Origin: Ureibacillus xyleni
GTDB taxonomy: Bacteria; Bacillota; Bacilli; Bacillales_A; Planococcaceae
Reading direction: 5' to 3'
DNA: 64,000 nucleotides
NCBI RefSeq assembly: GCF_900217795.1
Contig: NZ_OBMQ01000013.1
Coordinates: forward strand, 1-64,000
The position numbers and the translations under genes are program-made. Below are positions 7,369-16,630 of the stretch, one piece after another (position 1 is the first letter of the stretch; every line of letters begins with the position of its first letter). Under the pieces are notes generated by a model. The model was not told the DNA's origin. It did not search any database and saw only the letters and a list, made by a program, of their open reading frames with translations.

Positions 7369-9795
7369 TTAAGGCATATCTGTTTTAATTTCCACAACGG
7401 GAGATGACTTATTCTCTGTAATCGTTTGTACCTCTTGAAGAACGTATTGATCCATTGTTAATGTAGATGAACGAGCATTTATTGAAGATTGACTAAAACC
7501 ATTTAAATAATCATCATATTTATGGAGAATATCCTTTAAATGTTTCTTTGTTACTTTCACTTCAAGAACGCCTCGCTGTTCATCAAACCTTGAAGAATTT
7601 CGAACCAATTGCTCTACTTTTTCAATTGTTTTCATTTCTATATGTTCTTTCTTCAAGTAACCTGAATTATCGTTTAATGTCGATTCAAATCTCTCAGAAA
7701 TCTGTTTATATTGAACTCGTTCAACAACATATTCTTTGAATGAACGAGGTATTTGACCACTCGTCATACTTTCATTAGCTTCTAAACGGTACTCATGTAA
7801 ATATTTCTCTACCTCAGTTGAACCCATGTTGTTATAATGTCGATTATTTAATTCTTGATAAAGGTCTTCAGTTTGAGAAGCTCCTATTTCGTTCTTTAAT
7901 AATTGTTTTGCATGGATACGGTCCATCTGCTCTGCACGACTTCCTAATGTAGCTACTTGATTATTGTGATTTACTAGATTACTAGAAGTTTCTGCATTAC
8001 GTTTCCTCGCAATGCCATTCGCAATATATTCATTTATACTTTCGTCATTCGTATTGCCAGCCTCATAATCTTCAATAAAATTAGCTTTTGCCTCATCGAT
8101 TTCATCCACTGACACATTAGAAAGTCCTTTTGAATGAAGAGATTGAGCTAATGCCTGTGACTCTATATCTGATAACTGATTAGCGTTAGCAAATTCTTGA
8201 ATACTCGCTTGTGAAAGTTTATCTAGCTTTTTGGCAGACTGTTTATTAGAAAGTAATTTATATCCTGCAGCTGCTGTTGCTAATTTCATACCGGTTTCCC
8301 CTAGACCTGCATCTCCTGTCGCTAATTTACCGACATCTTTTCCTACATTTGCTGCAAATAATGTTGGAGCTAATGCACCACCTGTTGCTATCGCAGCTAC
8401 AGTACCAGCAGTAACAGCAGTTCCCATTTGAATCGCCTTTTTCGTTGGATTAATAAAGGCTCCGTTTATTTGCTCTCGCATTAAACCAAGTTGAGTTGAA
8501 CCTTTAGTGAAAATCCCACCAATCCGTTTTCGTAGTAAGAACATGGCCATCATTAAAATTGTTTGTAATACGATGGATAACACTAATCCTTTCGAGCCCC
8601 CACCTGCAAGCGCACTGAGGCTATAAATCACTTCTGTTAAGCCGAAAATCAATAAAGCTCCGATGCTCACAATCGATTTCAAGACTAGCGGTAAGGCAAG
8701 TTCAAATAAATAGCGTTTTAACACACCGAATTGCCCTGGTAACGCTGACCAAAGTAACGCAAATGGTGCAACCATCGCTATAATTAAAAACCAGAATTGG
8801 AATAGTAATAATGATAAAGCTAGTAAATACACAGGTATAGAAGAAATGGCGTTTCCAAGTACCATGACCCCTGCATAGTTATATCGCTTCCAAATTGACT
8901 CGTAGGTGAAAGTATCATTTCCTAGTTCAACCACTTCTTCCTTCACAACTAAACTTCTTTTCTCTGCATCTAGTTGTGGATCAAGTTCTAATAACTTTTT
9001 AATACGTTCTTGCTCAATGCCAGTCGTTTGTCCATATTGCAATAACAAATAAGGTTTATGTACAAAAGTGTTAAACAAATTATCATACATTTTTTCCTGC
9101 ACGCTGATTGACTGGACGTTCCCTGACTCATCAATTAGCATGTCCCCTGCACTACCCGAGATAATAAAGGTAGAGAACTCATTTGAAATCGTATGTGCTC
9201 CCTTTAAAAACGTGGAATAATTTGCAAAAAATCCTAAAGCAACCGTAAATGCAACTACTGATTTTAATAATCCACTAAAAGCTTTAATCGATGCTCTATT
9301 AACAACGAACTGATAAAGGGTATATAAAGCAACACAAAGAGCTATTAACCCACTGAATGCCCCAAATAATCCGCTTGCACTAAATGTTCCACCAGAAAGA
9401 CCTGTCATATTAACAACTGTGCTCGACATACTATCGATCAGCTCATTGATGATATTCACGTCATAGGAGAAATCTAATATGCTAATCATTAGATTTGTCA
9501 TAAATAGATTGAAAGAGAAGGATAGTTCTAGAATTTTAAAAAATACGAAGTAAATAGCTGACATTACACCTTCACCAATATTCGAAACATTAAATACGGA
9601 ACCAAAAAATCCTTTATCTTTTTCTAGTTCTTTATCAGTAATGATGTCGATTTGGTAGTGAACACCTTCCTCTTTATACTCCCCATACTCAGCTTCAAAC
9701 ATTTCATCTTCTGCAAAGGCTTCAGGGGTTGGATAAGTTAAAAAGCTAAGTAATAGTAACAGCATGCAACTCGTAATTTTCAAAAGGACTTTCAT
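7369..9795 (-). CDS. CD3337/EF1877-type mobilome membrane protein (VirB6-like, Tn916 Orf15-like)
   Basis: An 808-residue protein with an N-terminal signal/TM (1-28). Its hydrophobic core has about 7-8 TM helices between residues 80 and 460, including ALLWSALPGQFGVLKRYLFE. A long hydrophilic helical tail (about 500-808) follows. This architecture is that of the polytopic channel protein in Tn916/pCW3-type systems (Orf15/TcpH), the functional equivalent of VirB6. It lies directly downstream of the VirB4-like ATPase and lipoprotein genes, with 3 bases to the lipoprotein gene. Confidence 0.8.
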   Translation of the reverse strand: MKVLLKITSCMLLLLLSFLTYPTPEAFAEDEMFEAEYGEYKEEGVHYQIDIITDKELEKDKGFFGSVFNVSNIGEGVMSAIYFVFFKILELSFSFNLFMTNLMISILDFSYDVNIINELIDSMSSTVVNMTGLSGGTFSASGLFGAFSGLIALCVALYTLYQFVVNRASIKAFSGLLKSVVAFTVALGFFANYSTFLKGAHTISNEFSTFIISGSAGDMLIDESGNVQSISVQEKMYDNLFNTFVHKPYLLLQYGQTTGIEQERIKKLLELDPQLDAEKRSLVVKEEVVELGNDTFTYESIWKRYNYAGVMVLGNAISSIPVYLLALSLLLFQFWFLIIAMVAPFALLWSALPGQFGVLKRYLFELALPLVLKSIVSIGALLIFGLTEVIYSLSALAGGGSKGLVLSIVLQTILMMAMFLLRKRIGGIFTKGSTQLGLMREQINGAFINPTKKAIQMGTAVTAGTVAAIATGGALAPTLFAANVGKDVGKLATGDAGLGETGMKLATAAAGYKLLSNKQSAKKLDKLSQASIQEFANANQLSDIESQALAQSLHSKGLSNVSVDEIDEAKANFIEDYEAGNTNDESINEYIANGIARKRNAETSSNLVNHNNQVATLGSRAEQMDRIHAKQLLKNEIGASQTEDLYQELNNRHYNNMGSTEVEKYLHEYRLEANESMTSGQIPRSFKEYVVERVQYKQISERFESTLNDNSGYLKKEHIEMKTIEKVEQLVRNSSRFDEQRGVLEVKVTKKHLKDILHKYDDYLNGFSQSSINARSSTLTMDQYVLQEVQTITENKSSPVVEIKTDMP

Positions 9796-9798
9796 TTA

Positions 9799-10464
9799 TC
9801 ACCACTCCTTTTGAATCAGTTCATCTGCTAAGTCTTTTACTTGTTGATTGGCTTCTAAATATTCCATTTTGCTTTGTTCTTTTGAAACCAAAACTTCTGC
9901 AAAACTTGGGTAATCTTTGATGATTCTACTTAACCCTCCACCCGTTAGTTTGTCACTCTCTACATATGGCTCATAGTAGGGCGATTCATGGTCAGCACTT
10001 CCTAAATAACGGATTTCCCATTTACCTTTCACCAGCTCACTAACATAATCATCAACAAAGGTTATCCCTGTTAAAGCATGTGTAAATTCGAACTCATACA
10101 ATATGATGCCGTTATCCTCGAAAAGTGTAAAACGTGTTATTTCGTATGCATTGTCTTCAAAATTAGCTTGTAGTACTTGCTTTGCTACCATAGGATTCGT
10201 TGAATACTGTGATATCAGGTATTCAATACTAGCCTTGTCTGTTTCTATTAAAGCCTTATCTTGCTCACTTACAAGTTCGTACATTGTCTCAAATTGCCTT
10301 GTTTCACTTGCCATAATAAAGTCCAACATACGACCATCTAATTCGGCGTAATTCGTTTTCACTTCTTCTATAACTTCCTCAGAATTATTTGCCGTGGAAT
10401 CTCCGTTACAAGCACCTAACAATAAACTAAAGCCCAGAGTTGCTGCTATTAATGGTTTTTTCAT
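9799..10464 (-). CDS. Transfer-operon lipoprotein
   Basis: A 221-residue protein. The signal peptide ends in a clear lipobox (LLLGAC, Cys at residue 19), predicting a lipoprotein on the outer face of the membrane. The mature part is alpha/beta (about 40-190), possibly NTF2-like, with a helical C-terminus. The gene lies tightly between the VirB4-like and VirB6-like genes. A surface-exposed component of the conjugation machine is inferred. No named family was recognised. Confidence 0.65.
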   Translation of the reverse strand: MKKPLIAATLGFSLLLGACNGDSTANNSEEVIEEVKTNYAELDGRMLDFIMASETRQFETMYELVSEQDKALIETDKASIEYLISQYSTNPMVAKQVLQANFEDNAYEITRFTLFEDNGIILYEFEFTHALTGITFVDDYVSELVKGKWEIRYLGSADHESPYYEPYVESDKLTGGGLSRIIKDYPSFAEVLVSKEQSKMEYLEANQQVKDLADELIQKEW

Positions 10465-10476
10465 TGTATTTTCCCC

Positions 10477-13110
10477 CTATACAACTGCCCGATTGTTTTC
10501 TCTAACTGTTGGTGCACCGTATTTTTTATTCCGTTCACGCTCTCGCTCTGCTTCACTGGAAGTAGAGCTATCAAAAGCACTATATAAGTCAGGGAATACT
10601 GGATCGACCTTAATCACAGCGGAACGACCATAAATATCTTGGAAAATACAATTACCTCGGCTCAACTCTCGAATACGGTCTACATTTGCTTTTGTTTGCG
10701 GTAGATTTAAAAATTCAAGCATTTCAAGGGCTTCATCTCTTGTACGCAGACCAAATGAAAACTTCATCCCCATGTTGGCAACATCTTCTTTATGGTCAGT
10801 CGCATTTTGTGAGCCTTTTAAAAGTGTTGTATTGTAGTAACGTCCTTTGCGCACAATAAAGTCCATTAATTTACGGCCTGTGGCATTCCGATCAATTGAG
10901 CTTGCTTCATCTTGCAGTACGATTTTATGGATACTTCGGTCTTGTTTGAACATGTATTGCTTTGTAAATGCTGTTATAGATATTAAAATTGCTTCTGAAA
11001 TCTTTTCTTTAGGTAGTAGCTTTGTAGTTCTGTTTGCATTAATATCTGGTAGCTCAAGATTTTCTACCATAAGAATCTGAATAGGTTTATTAATCTCCAA
11101 CACCTTGTATTTTTGATGACGTTGACCGACTAAAAGTTTGGCTAAATGCACCTTTTGGAAAGAAGCTAACCCTTCACTTAATTGCTCTAATGCTTTATAT
11201 CGTTGCTCTGAAATCTGTTCAATATTAGCGGTTTTAAATTCCTTATCGATACGTTCAATAACTGCACCTAAACATGGGTCTTCTTCACTTGCTACGAACT
11301 CAACAGCACTGCTTAAAATCGCATATCGAAAGTCATCAATATCTACATTTGATAAGAAGGATAAAATATCAATGGCAATTGTCTTTGCTTCATCAATACT
11401 TGGACTGGTACGAAACGGATCTAAACTGCCTGCATCCTCTTCCTCGCTACCGAGTGTCCATTTTGAAATGAATTCTTCAGGAATGAGTGGCAAGCTTTTC
11501 CACCCTTTTCTGTCACCTTTTGGATCAATTACAAGTGCTCTAGATCCTGTTAGTACCGATAAATACATATATAAGTTCATATAAAAGGACTTTCCTTTAC
11601 CTGTTGCACCCGCAACAAGGGCTGAAATGGAATCCTCTAAGTTGCCAATCCCTTCATACGCTTTAGCAGCCAAATCAGGTTGAATAAATACAGGTTTATT
11701 TAAATTGTGGGTATAGCCAATAAAGAAACCTCGATTATCCCCGATATTCGAACTTGCTCCGAACATCATGCCTGCTAAAACACCTGAATCCATTTCAATT
11801 TGATAGTCATTGGTAAATTGCTTAGAACCAAGTATTTTCTCCATCATCAACGTAAGCTGTTCCCCATACGGAGCAACTGCTTGAATTCCATAGTTCATTA
11901 AAAGTTGTTTCAACTCACTTGAACGAACATCTAAATCTTTTATATTTTCAGCTGTTACTTTAAACACAATGGAACAAGCATATGCAGGTTGACCAGACTT
12001 TTGGAAATATGCCTCTGCTTGAATTGTGCCAGCTTCCGATTGGTTCAAGGCTAAATCTGTGCTAGAATCAGCTTTCATTGCTTCTTCCTTCTGATCTCGG
12101 TACTCCAAGCGTTTATTGGATAAGCGTTTCACAATACGATCATTAGACTGATGATACGCACGAACACTCGTTGAAATTGGAAATGAAAGACGTGTCTGCA
12201 AGGTATAAAGCCATTCAAAATTCGGAAAGTAATTAACAGATTCCATTGAATGCACAACTAAATAGCGTATATATAAATGTTTCTCTTCATCATTGACCAT
12301 CCGACTAAATTTCAAAGTCGTTGGTCCATATTCCTCAATATTAGTTTCACGAAGCTCTAAAAAGCTCTTTCGATGTGGACGATAACCCACTTGAATGTCG
12401 CCTTCTTCTGTTATCGCCTCTACACGTTCTGCAGCTTTAAAATCTTGTCGATACATCACGTCAGCATTGTTCTGCATAACCGAAAACTCTTTTTCTAAAA
12501 GATAAATCGTTTCTTCTGTTGATACAGGTTCTACTCGACAACGGAATGCTATTCGAAGGGATTCAAGCAACGTATCTGATTGCATTTGCCACATCTGAAT
12601 TTCAGATTCCAATACGTCTGTTGCATGTAAACCCATTGCTCGACGCGTTTGTTGGGTAATACCATTAATAAATTCACGAATGGACTGGATAGCATTTAGC
12701 CCTACATTCGTTTCCTTAAACCGCTTTTTTTCGGCATTTAATTGAACACCAAAATATTGATGATAGTCACTTGCCTCTGTATTGGCTCGTTGCATTGCCA
12801 ACGCTTCACGCAATGCCTCCATATACATGAGACCATACTCTTTTAACTCGTAATCTTTTGCCTTCATATCGTCCATTGTTGATTCAATAATTTTTTCAAT
12901 GTCTGTTGGGAATGGCTCAGAAACATAATGTAAATCGTATTTATTGTTATAAAGCATGGCTCTTTGTGCATTGAATGGACCAAATTTGTCATCTTCAGAT
13001 AAAAAGTCATAGTTAAAACCAGCTACTTTGAAATAAGCTGTTACCGTACCGTCAATTGCAAATACTAGGTTATTATCTACATGACGAACGGGAAAATTTA
13101 GTACTGACAC
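10477..13110 (-). CDS. VirB4-type conjugation ATPase (Tn916 Orf16/TcpF-like)
   Basis: An 877-residue protein with a GTG start after AGGAGG. The N-terminal half (1-450) is the VirB4 regulatory region. The C-terminal half is a HerA/FtsK-like P-loop ATPase with Walker A in LVAGATGKGKSF (about residue 495) and a probable Walker B in IHKIVLQDEAS, followed by the KLMDFIVRKGRYYNTTL segment. It energises assembly and substrate passage of the type IV secretion channel at the membrane. It is the largest and best conserved gene of the transfer cluster. Confidence 0.9.
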   Translation of the reverse strand: MSVLNFPVRHVDNNLVFAIDGTVTAYFKVAGFNYDFLSEDDKFGPFNAQRAMLYNNKYDLHYVSEPFPTDIEKIIESTMDDMKAKDYELKEYGLMYMEALREALAMQRANTEASDYHQYFGVQLNAEKKRFKETNVGLNAIQSIREFINGITQQTRRAMGLHATDVLESEIQMWQMQSDTLLESLRIAFRCRVEPVSTEETIYLLEKEFSVMQNNADVMYRQDFKAAERVEAITEEGDIQVGYRPHRKSFLELRETNIEEYGPTTLKFSRMVNDEEKHLYIRYLVVHSMESVNYFPNFEWLYTLQTRLSFPISTSVRAYHQSNDRIVKRLSNKRLEYRDQKEEAMKADSSTDLALNQSEAGTIQAEAYFQKSGQPAYACSIVFKVTAENIKDLDVRSSELKQLLMNYGIQAVAPYGEQLTLMMEKILGSKQFTNDYQIEMDSGVLAGMMFGASSNIGDNRGFFIGYTHNLNKPVFIQPDLAAKAYEGIGNLEDSISALVAGATGKGKSFYMNLYMYLSVLTGSRALVIDPKGDRKGWKSLPLIPEEFISKWTLGSEEEDAGSLDPFRTSPSIDEAKTIAIDILSFLSNVDIDDFRYAILSSAVEFVASEEDPCLGAVIERIDKEFKTANIEQISEQRYKALEQLSEGLASFQKVHLAKLLVGQRHQKYKVLEINKPIQILMVENLELPDINANRTTKLLPKEKISEAILISITAFTKQYMFKQDRSIHKIVLQDEASSIDRNATGRKLMDFIVRKGRYYNTTLLKGSQNATDHKEDVANMGMKFSFGLRTRDEALEMLEFLNLPQTKANVDRIRELSRGNCIFQDIYGRSAVIKVDPVFPDLYSAFDSSTSSEAERERERNKKYGAPTVRENNRAVV

Positions 13111-13214
13111 CTTTTCTACCTCCTTCAGTCATTCCTTATCACTATTAGAAAAAGGAGAATACCTTCAACATCATTTAAAGGTATTCTATTTATAGAAAAT
13201 AATATTTATATCAA

Positions 13215-13225
13215 TTTCCCTTTTT
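13215..13225. repeat. Copy of the dispersed TTTCCCTTTTT motif
   Basis: It lies in the 161-base gap between tcpE and the VirB4-type gene. The gap has no ORF and contains an AT-rich arm pair (TATTCTATTTATAGAAAATA, 13184-13203). Confidence 0.4.
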
Positions 13226-13271
13226 CTATAAAAATAAATATCTATTTATCCCATTATATTTTTTTCTTCTA

Positions 13272-13766
13272 CTATTTTTTCTTTTGGCGCGCGAGCTTTT
13301 TTTGTCTAATTTGAATAGCTTTCACACGCTGTTTTTCCTTAACAGATTGTGTTGTTGTAACAACGCTATATCCTTTAAATTGATGTGTACTAGGCTTTGG
13401 TAGCTCTCGATCTCGGATATAAGTTACTCCCTTTTGCTTCCTCCTGGCGTAACTTATAAGGGACCGAAAGAATGCCACCGAGGAACGTCCCTCCGTCTGT
13501 ACGTCTGCTAAAAGATAAGCGAGTCCAATAGGGATAGCGATAAGTATCACGAAAGGAAATACATGCAATACTTTGCCAATAATCGGTGTAAAGTAAATTG
13601 CCATTTCTATGATGAAAATAACAAGGAAATAGCCGACTGCTTTAAAAGCAATTGGTCTACCGAGTGGAACACCAAATACTTGATAAATCTTCTTTTCAAA
13701 TTTGAGATAATCATTTAATACATGCAGTGCTACATGATTATCTTGTTGCTCTTGCATGGTCATCAC
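13272..13766 (-). CDS. tcpE: TcpE family conjugation protein
   Basis: A 164-residue protein with two adjacent TM segments at about residues 45-65 and 70-88. Short soluble ends carry the family-typical YLKFEKKIYQVFGVPLGRPI start, and the C-terminus is very basic (Lys/Arg-rich). TcpE (Orf17 in Tn916) is an integral membrane component needed for efficient transfer in pCW3. The gene follows the TcpD-like small protein by 9 bases and precedes the VirB4-type gene, the conserved order. Confidence 0.8.
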   Translation of the reverse strand: MMTMQEQQDNHVALHVLNDYLKFEKKIYQVFGVPLGRPIAFKAVGYFLVIFIIEMAIYFTPIIGKVLHVFPFVILIAIPIGLAYLLADVQTEGRSSVAFFRSLISYARRKQKGVTYIRDRELPKPSTHQFKGYSVVTTTQSVKEKQRVKAIQIRQKKLARQKKK

Positions 13767-13775
13767 TCACTTTCA

Positions 13776-13997
13776 TCAACCACCAATGTTCGTTAAATCC
13801 CCAAGCCATTCAGCTATATCTGTAATCACATTGGGGTTTGCGATGAAAATTCCAATAATTCCAAACCCTATAATTAAGCCAACTAATTGAATCCAAGCTC
13901 GTTTGAATCCTAAAACTAATGCCCCGATAATGACACCAATAAATAAAATATACATTGCTTGTTCTTTGATCCAATCAAACAATCCTGATAAATCCAT
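13776..13997 (-). CDS. Small two-TM transfer protein, TcpD-like
   Basis: A 73-residue protein with two hydrophobic helices (about residues 13-30 and 36-53), separated by FKRAWIQ, and a short C-terminal tail. Size, topology and position between TcpC-like and TcpE genes match the small TcpD/pilin-like proteins of pCW3/Tn916 systems. The sequence alone is too short for a firm family call. Confidence 0.6.
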   Translation of the reverse strand: MDLSGLFDWIKEQAMYILFIGVIIGALVLGFKRAWIQLVGLIIGFGIIGIFIANPNVITDIAEWLGDLTNIGG

Positions 13998-14033
13998 TTT
14001 AAATTCTCCTTTTAAAGCTCGAATGAACGAAAA

Positions 14034-15158
14034 TTATTGTTCAGACTTTGCTGATACAGGTGTAGCAGCGGCTTTTGCATCTGCTTCCTCAATCGCTTGA
14101 GTTTCAATTAAAAGCTCTTTTGAAATTTCCTCTGCTGTTTTCGATTTAATTTCTTTTCCTGTTAAATCATCCATTGCTTTCACAATGTACTTATCATTAC
14201 TTTTCGTCATGGTTAATTGATAATTTGACTTTGTACTAATCTCTGTCTTTGGATCAACTAACGTCACTTCAACAAAAGCAATATAGGTGTCGTTGTCTTC
14301 GTCTTTAAAAACTTCAACCTGATTTAACTCTTTAATGGAAAACGTGCCGTTTAATCCTTCGATTGAGCCACTTTTACTTAATAAGTAATTTAGTTGTTCT
14401 CTTTCACCATCCGCATACGTTTTAAAGAACGTTTCTATAAAAGAATTCAAGGTAGTAGTTTCCTCAGAAGATACCGATTTCAAGCGTTTATTTGATACAG
14501 ACTTAATTGTTGTATGTTCTTCAAAATGCGTATATTTTGGCAACTCATAAACACCAAATGTCTTACCATCATAAGCAACAGGAACAACAAAGTACTTTTC
14601 ACTTACTTGTTCTTGTTCTCCCTTCGTTAGCTTTGACTTAACATAAAATGTAATCTGTCCAACCTCTTCATCGAGTGCTTGCACATCTCGAACCTCTGAA
14701 TTAACATAGGAAGAGCTCCATATTAAACCATCTACAACAAGCCCTGCATTACTATCTAATCCTGTTGCTAAATACCTTTTCAGCTCGTTTTGACGAGCAA
14801 CAATACCTTCATCCGTAGCACTCCATGTGAAATATGCTTCTACGAAATTTTGTGCAAACACAACCGCCTCTTGTGAAGTAACCTTGTTTATTTCAACTTT
14901 TTCTACCTCCTCGGCATTACTCGTTGCATTTGCCACAACGAGTAAGCCTACAAATAGAAACATCCCGATAAATAGAGTCCAAAATGTATAAACTCCCATT
15001 CGTTTTGCTCGGTAGCCCTTTGGCGTAAAATCATTTAGCTTTTTATTTTTACGCTCTAACTTCTTTTGCTCGGCTTTCTCCTTTTCGTCATCAGACAATC
15101 GTTTCAAGCCTTTAAAAAGAACTTTTGTCTTACTTTCTTTCGCCACAGCCCTTAACAC
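14034..15158 (-). CDS. tcpC: TcpC/Orf13-like conjugation scaffold protein
   Basis: A 374-residue protein. It has a basic cytoplasmic N-terminus (1-50) and one TM (about 55-75). Two consecutive extracytoplasmic NTF2-like domains follow (about 95-215 and 225-340), the hallmark of TcpC, a VirB8 structural relative that recruits channel proteins. The start is uncertain. The GTG at 15158 overlaps its own Shine-Dalgarno, and a GTG four codons later is possible. Confidence 0.75.
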   Translation of the reverse strand: MLRAVAKESKTKVLFKGLKRLSDDEKEKAEQKKLERKNKKLNDFTPKGYRAKRMGVYTFWTLFIGMFLFVGLLVVANATSNAEEVEKVEINKVTSQEAVVFAQNFVEAYFTWSATDEGIVARQNELKRYLATGLDSNAGLVVDGLIWSSSYVNSEVRDVQALDEEVGQITFYVKSKLTKGEQEQVSEKYFVVPVAYDGKTFGVYELPKYTHFEEHTTIKSVSNKRLKSVSSEETTTLNSFIETFFKTYADGEREQLNYLLSKSGSIEGLNGTFSIKELNQVEVFKDEDNDTYIAFVEVTLVDPKTEISTKSNYQLTMTKSNDKYIVKAMDDLTGKEIKSKTAEEISKELLIETQAIEEADAKAAATPVSAKSEQ

Positions 15159-15167
15159 CTCGCTTAC

Positions 15168-15389
15168 TTATTTAATTGTGCTACTAGCGAATAAAATGCC
15201 GATACCAACTATGAAAATAACCGTAGTTAATACGCCATACTTTACTTTGCTTGATTCATAGAATGAGCCTACAACTTCCTTGAATTCATTCCATATTGGT
15301 TGCAATGTTGGGAATTGATCTAATAAGACACTTCCTACTACTGTAATTACTAAAATCATGGCGACAATCGTTAATATATTTTTAAACAC
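15168..15389 (-). CDS. Small membrane protein of the transfer operon
   Basis: A 73-residue protein with two hydrophobic segments (about residues 3-22 and 52-70) separated by a polar loop. It has a GTG start after GGAG and is wedged between the nuclease and TcpC-like genes with 9- and 21-base gaps. Similar small proteins occur in Tn916-type clusters. Its role is unknown. Confidence 0.55.
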   Translation of the reverse strand: MFKNILTIVAMILVITVVGSVLLDQFPTLQPIWNEFKEVVGSFYESSKVKYGVLTTVIFIVGIGILFASSTIK

Positions 15390-15410
15390 ACATTACAACT
15401 CCTGTTCTAT

Positions 15411-16109
15411 TTAATTAGCGTGAAAGCCATCCTCTTGCACATAGCTCTCCTCTTGCCAGATATTTAATTTCTTATTTTTTGCTACTTCTTGGGCTTCGTA
15501 AAATGTTTCAACATACTTTGTATTGGGAGGATTAACATAAGCCACCCTCGCAAATCCTTCTGCAACAAGTTGGAGATTAATATTTAGTTCATCAACCCAT
15601 ATATGTGCGAGCAGGCGACCATTCCCATCGTATTGTTTCTCACCAACTTCTACTTCCACAACGGTGTCCTTAATCATAAGTTCTTTTGCTCGTTGACTAG
15701 CTTCTAAGGCGAAAGGTTGTACGGGTACACCTTCCTTAACAGATTCAGGCGTATCAATTAATAGCATGTGCACCGTTTCAATCCGTTCACCACTAAACTG
15801 TAATTTAACGGTATCGCCATCAATCACGCTTAGAACGACCGCTTTCTCTTTCTCAATTTCTTCACTGGAAGGATCGAGTAGAGGGGCTGTGTCGGTAGAT
15901 TCAGAAGAGGGGGGAGTCTCTATAAGACTTTCATTAGTTAAATCAATTTCCGTTTCCTCTTGAACAAGCTGTTCTTCTTCATTTTTAGAATCATTTATAG
16001 GTGTTACGGGTGTGCTGCTACGAAAAATAAAAGTTATTAGTAGGATTATTCCAAGTAAAATGTATCGGAGCTTCTCTAAAATGGTTTTTAAGTTAATTGT
16101 TATCTGCAT
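15411..16109 (-). CDS. Membrane-anchored thermonuclease-like (SNase) protein with altered active site
   Basis: A 232-residue protein. An N-terminal TM (about 13-30) and an acidic linker (35-85) precede a staphylococcal-nuclease OB-fold domain (about 90-222). Conserved elements include VIDGDTVKL, LLIDTPES, NGRLLAHIWVD, LVAEGFARVAYV and KLNIWQEE. In SNase numbering the Asp40 and Glu43 equivalents (DTPE) and Arg87 (GR) are present. The position of catalytic Arg35 is His (VHMLLIDTPE). It may therefore be weak, altered or non-catalytic. It sits in the partition/transfer operon. Confidence 0.8.
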   Translation of the reverse strand: MQITINLKTILEKLRYILLGIILLITFIFRSSTPVTPINDSKNEEEQLVQEETEIDLTNESLIETPPSSESTDTAPLLDPSSEEIEKEKAVVLSVIDGDTVKLQFSGERIETVHMLLIDTPESVKEGVPVQPFALEASQRAKELMIKDTVVEVEVGEKQYDGNGRLLAHIWVDELNINLQLVAEGFARVAYVNPPNTKYVETFYEAQEVAKNKKLNIWQEESYVQEDGFHAN

Positions 16110-16114
16110 TTACT

Positions 16115-16612
16115 TCACCAATTATCATCGCCCATCTCAAAAAGGGAGAGCCCTTCTTTTAGACTTTGAGCGAAAGTCTCTGGGTCAAATACATCCGACT
16201 GAGCATGTGAAGGACTATTACTATCCTTCACTTCTGCTATTTGTGGGGAAAGTTGCTTAATAAGTTCCATCATTTCGTCTAGCTTCGAATCATTGGATTG
16301 TTGGATTTTTGTAAATTGATGTTGCACCTGATCAACTGCAAAACCAATTTTTAAAAGTCGTTTTAAATGTGCATTGCGATATTGCTGCTCAAAATGAGCG
16401 AGATATTCGATTATTTCGCTATCTTCCTCTGTTAAGCGAACAGAATACACTTCGTCACCGTTTTCATAATCAGCTTGTACCTTAGCTAAACCAATATGAA
16501 GGAGCTTCTTAATTACGATATTTTGTTTCTTTACATCTATTCGATCTAAGTAATTACGTAAATCCTCATCTTTACGATTAATCCGAATGGAATACACTGC
16601 TTTTACCGTCAA
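16115..16612 (-). CDS. parR: ParR-like centromere-binding adaptor with duplicated RHH-type unit
   Basis: A 165-residue protein with a TTG start after GAGGTG. Two consecutive homologous units are visible. The first (about residues 6-45) runs YSIRINRKDEDLRNYL to KLLHIGLAKVQ. The second (about 56-96) runs YSVRLTEEDSEIIEYL to RLLKIGFAVDQ. Each resembles a ribbon-helix-helix strand-helix-helix motif. The tail (about 100-165) is acidic and probably binds ParM. Its place directly after parM, 18 bases downstream, is the par order of type II partition systems. Confidence 0.7.
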   Translation of the reverse strand: MTVKAVYSIRINRKDEDLRNYLDRIDVKKQNIVIKKLLHIGLAKVQADYENGDEVYSVRLTEEDSEIIEYLAHFEQQYRNAHLKRLLKIGFAVDQVQHQFTKIQQSNDSKLDEMMELIKQLSPQIAEVKDSNSPSHAQSDVFDPETFAQSLKEGLSLFEMGDDNW

Positions 16613-16630
16613 ATCAATTCACCTCACAAG

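Noticed and set aside
11138-11584. Plus-strand frame of 148 codons inside the VirB4-type gene
   Set aside because: It is a shadow frame opposite a strongly conserved ATPase, with no Shine-Dalgarno.
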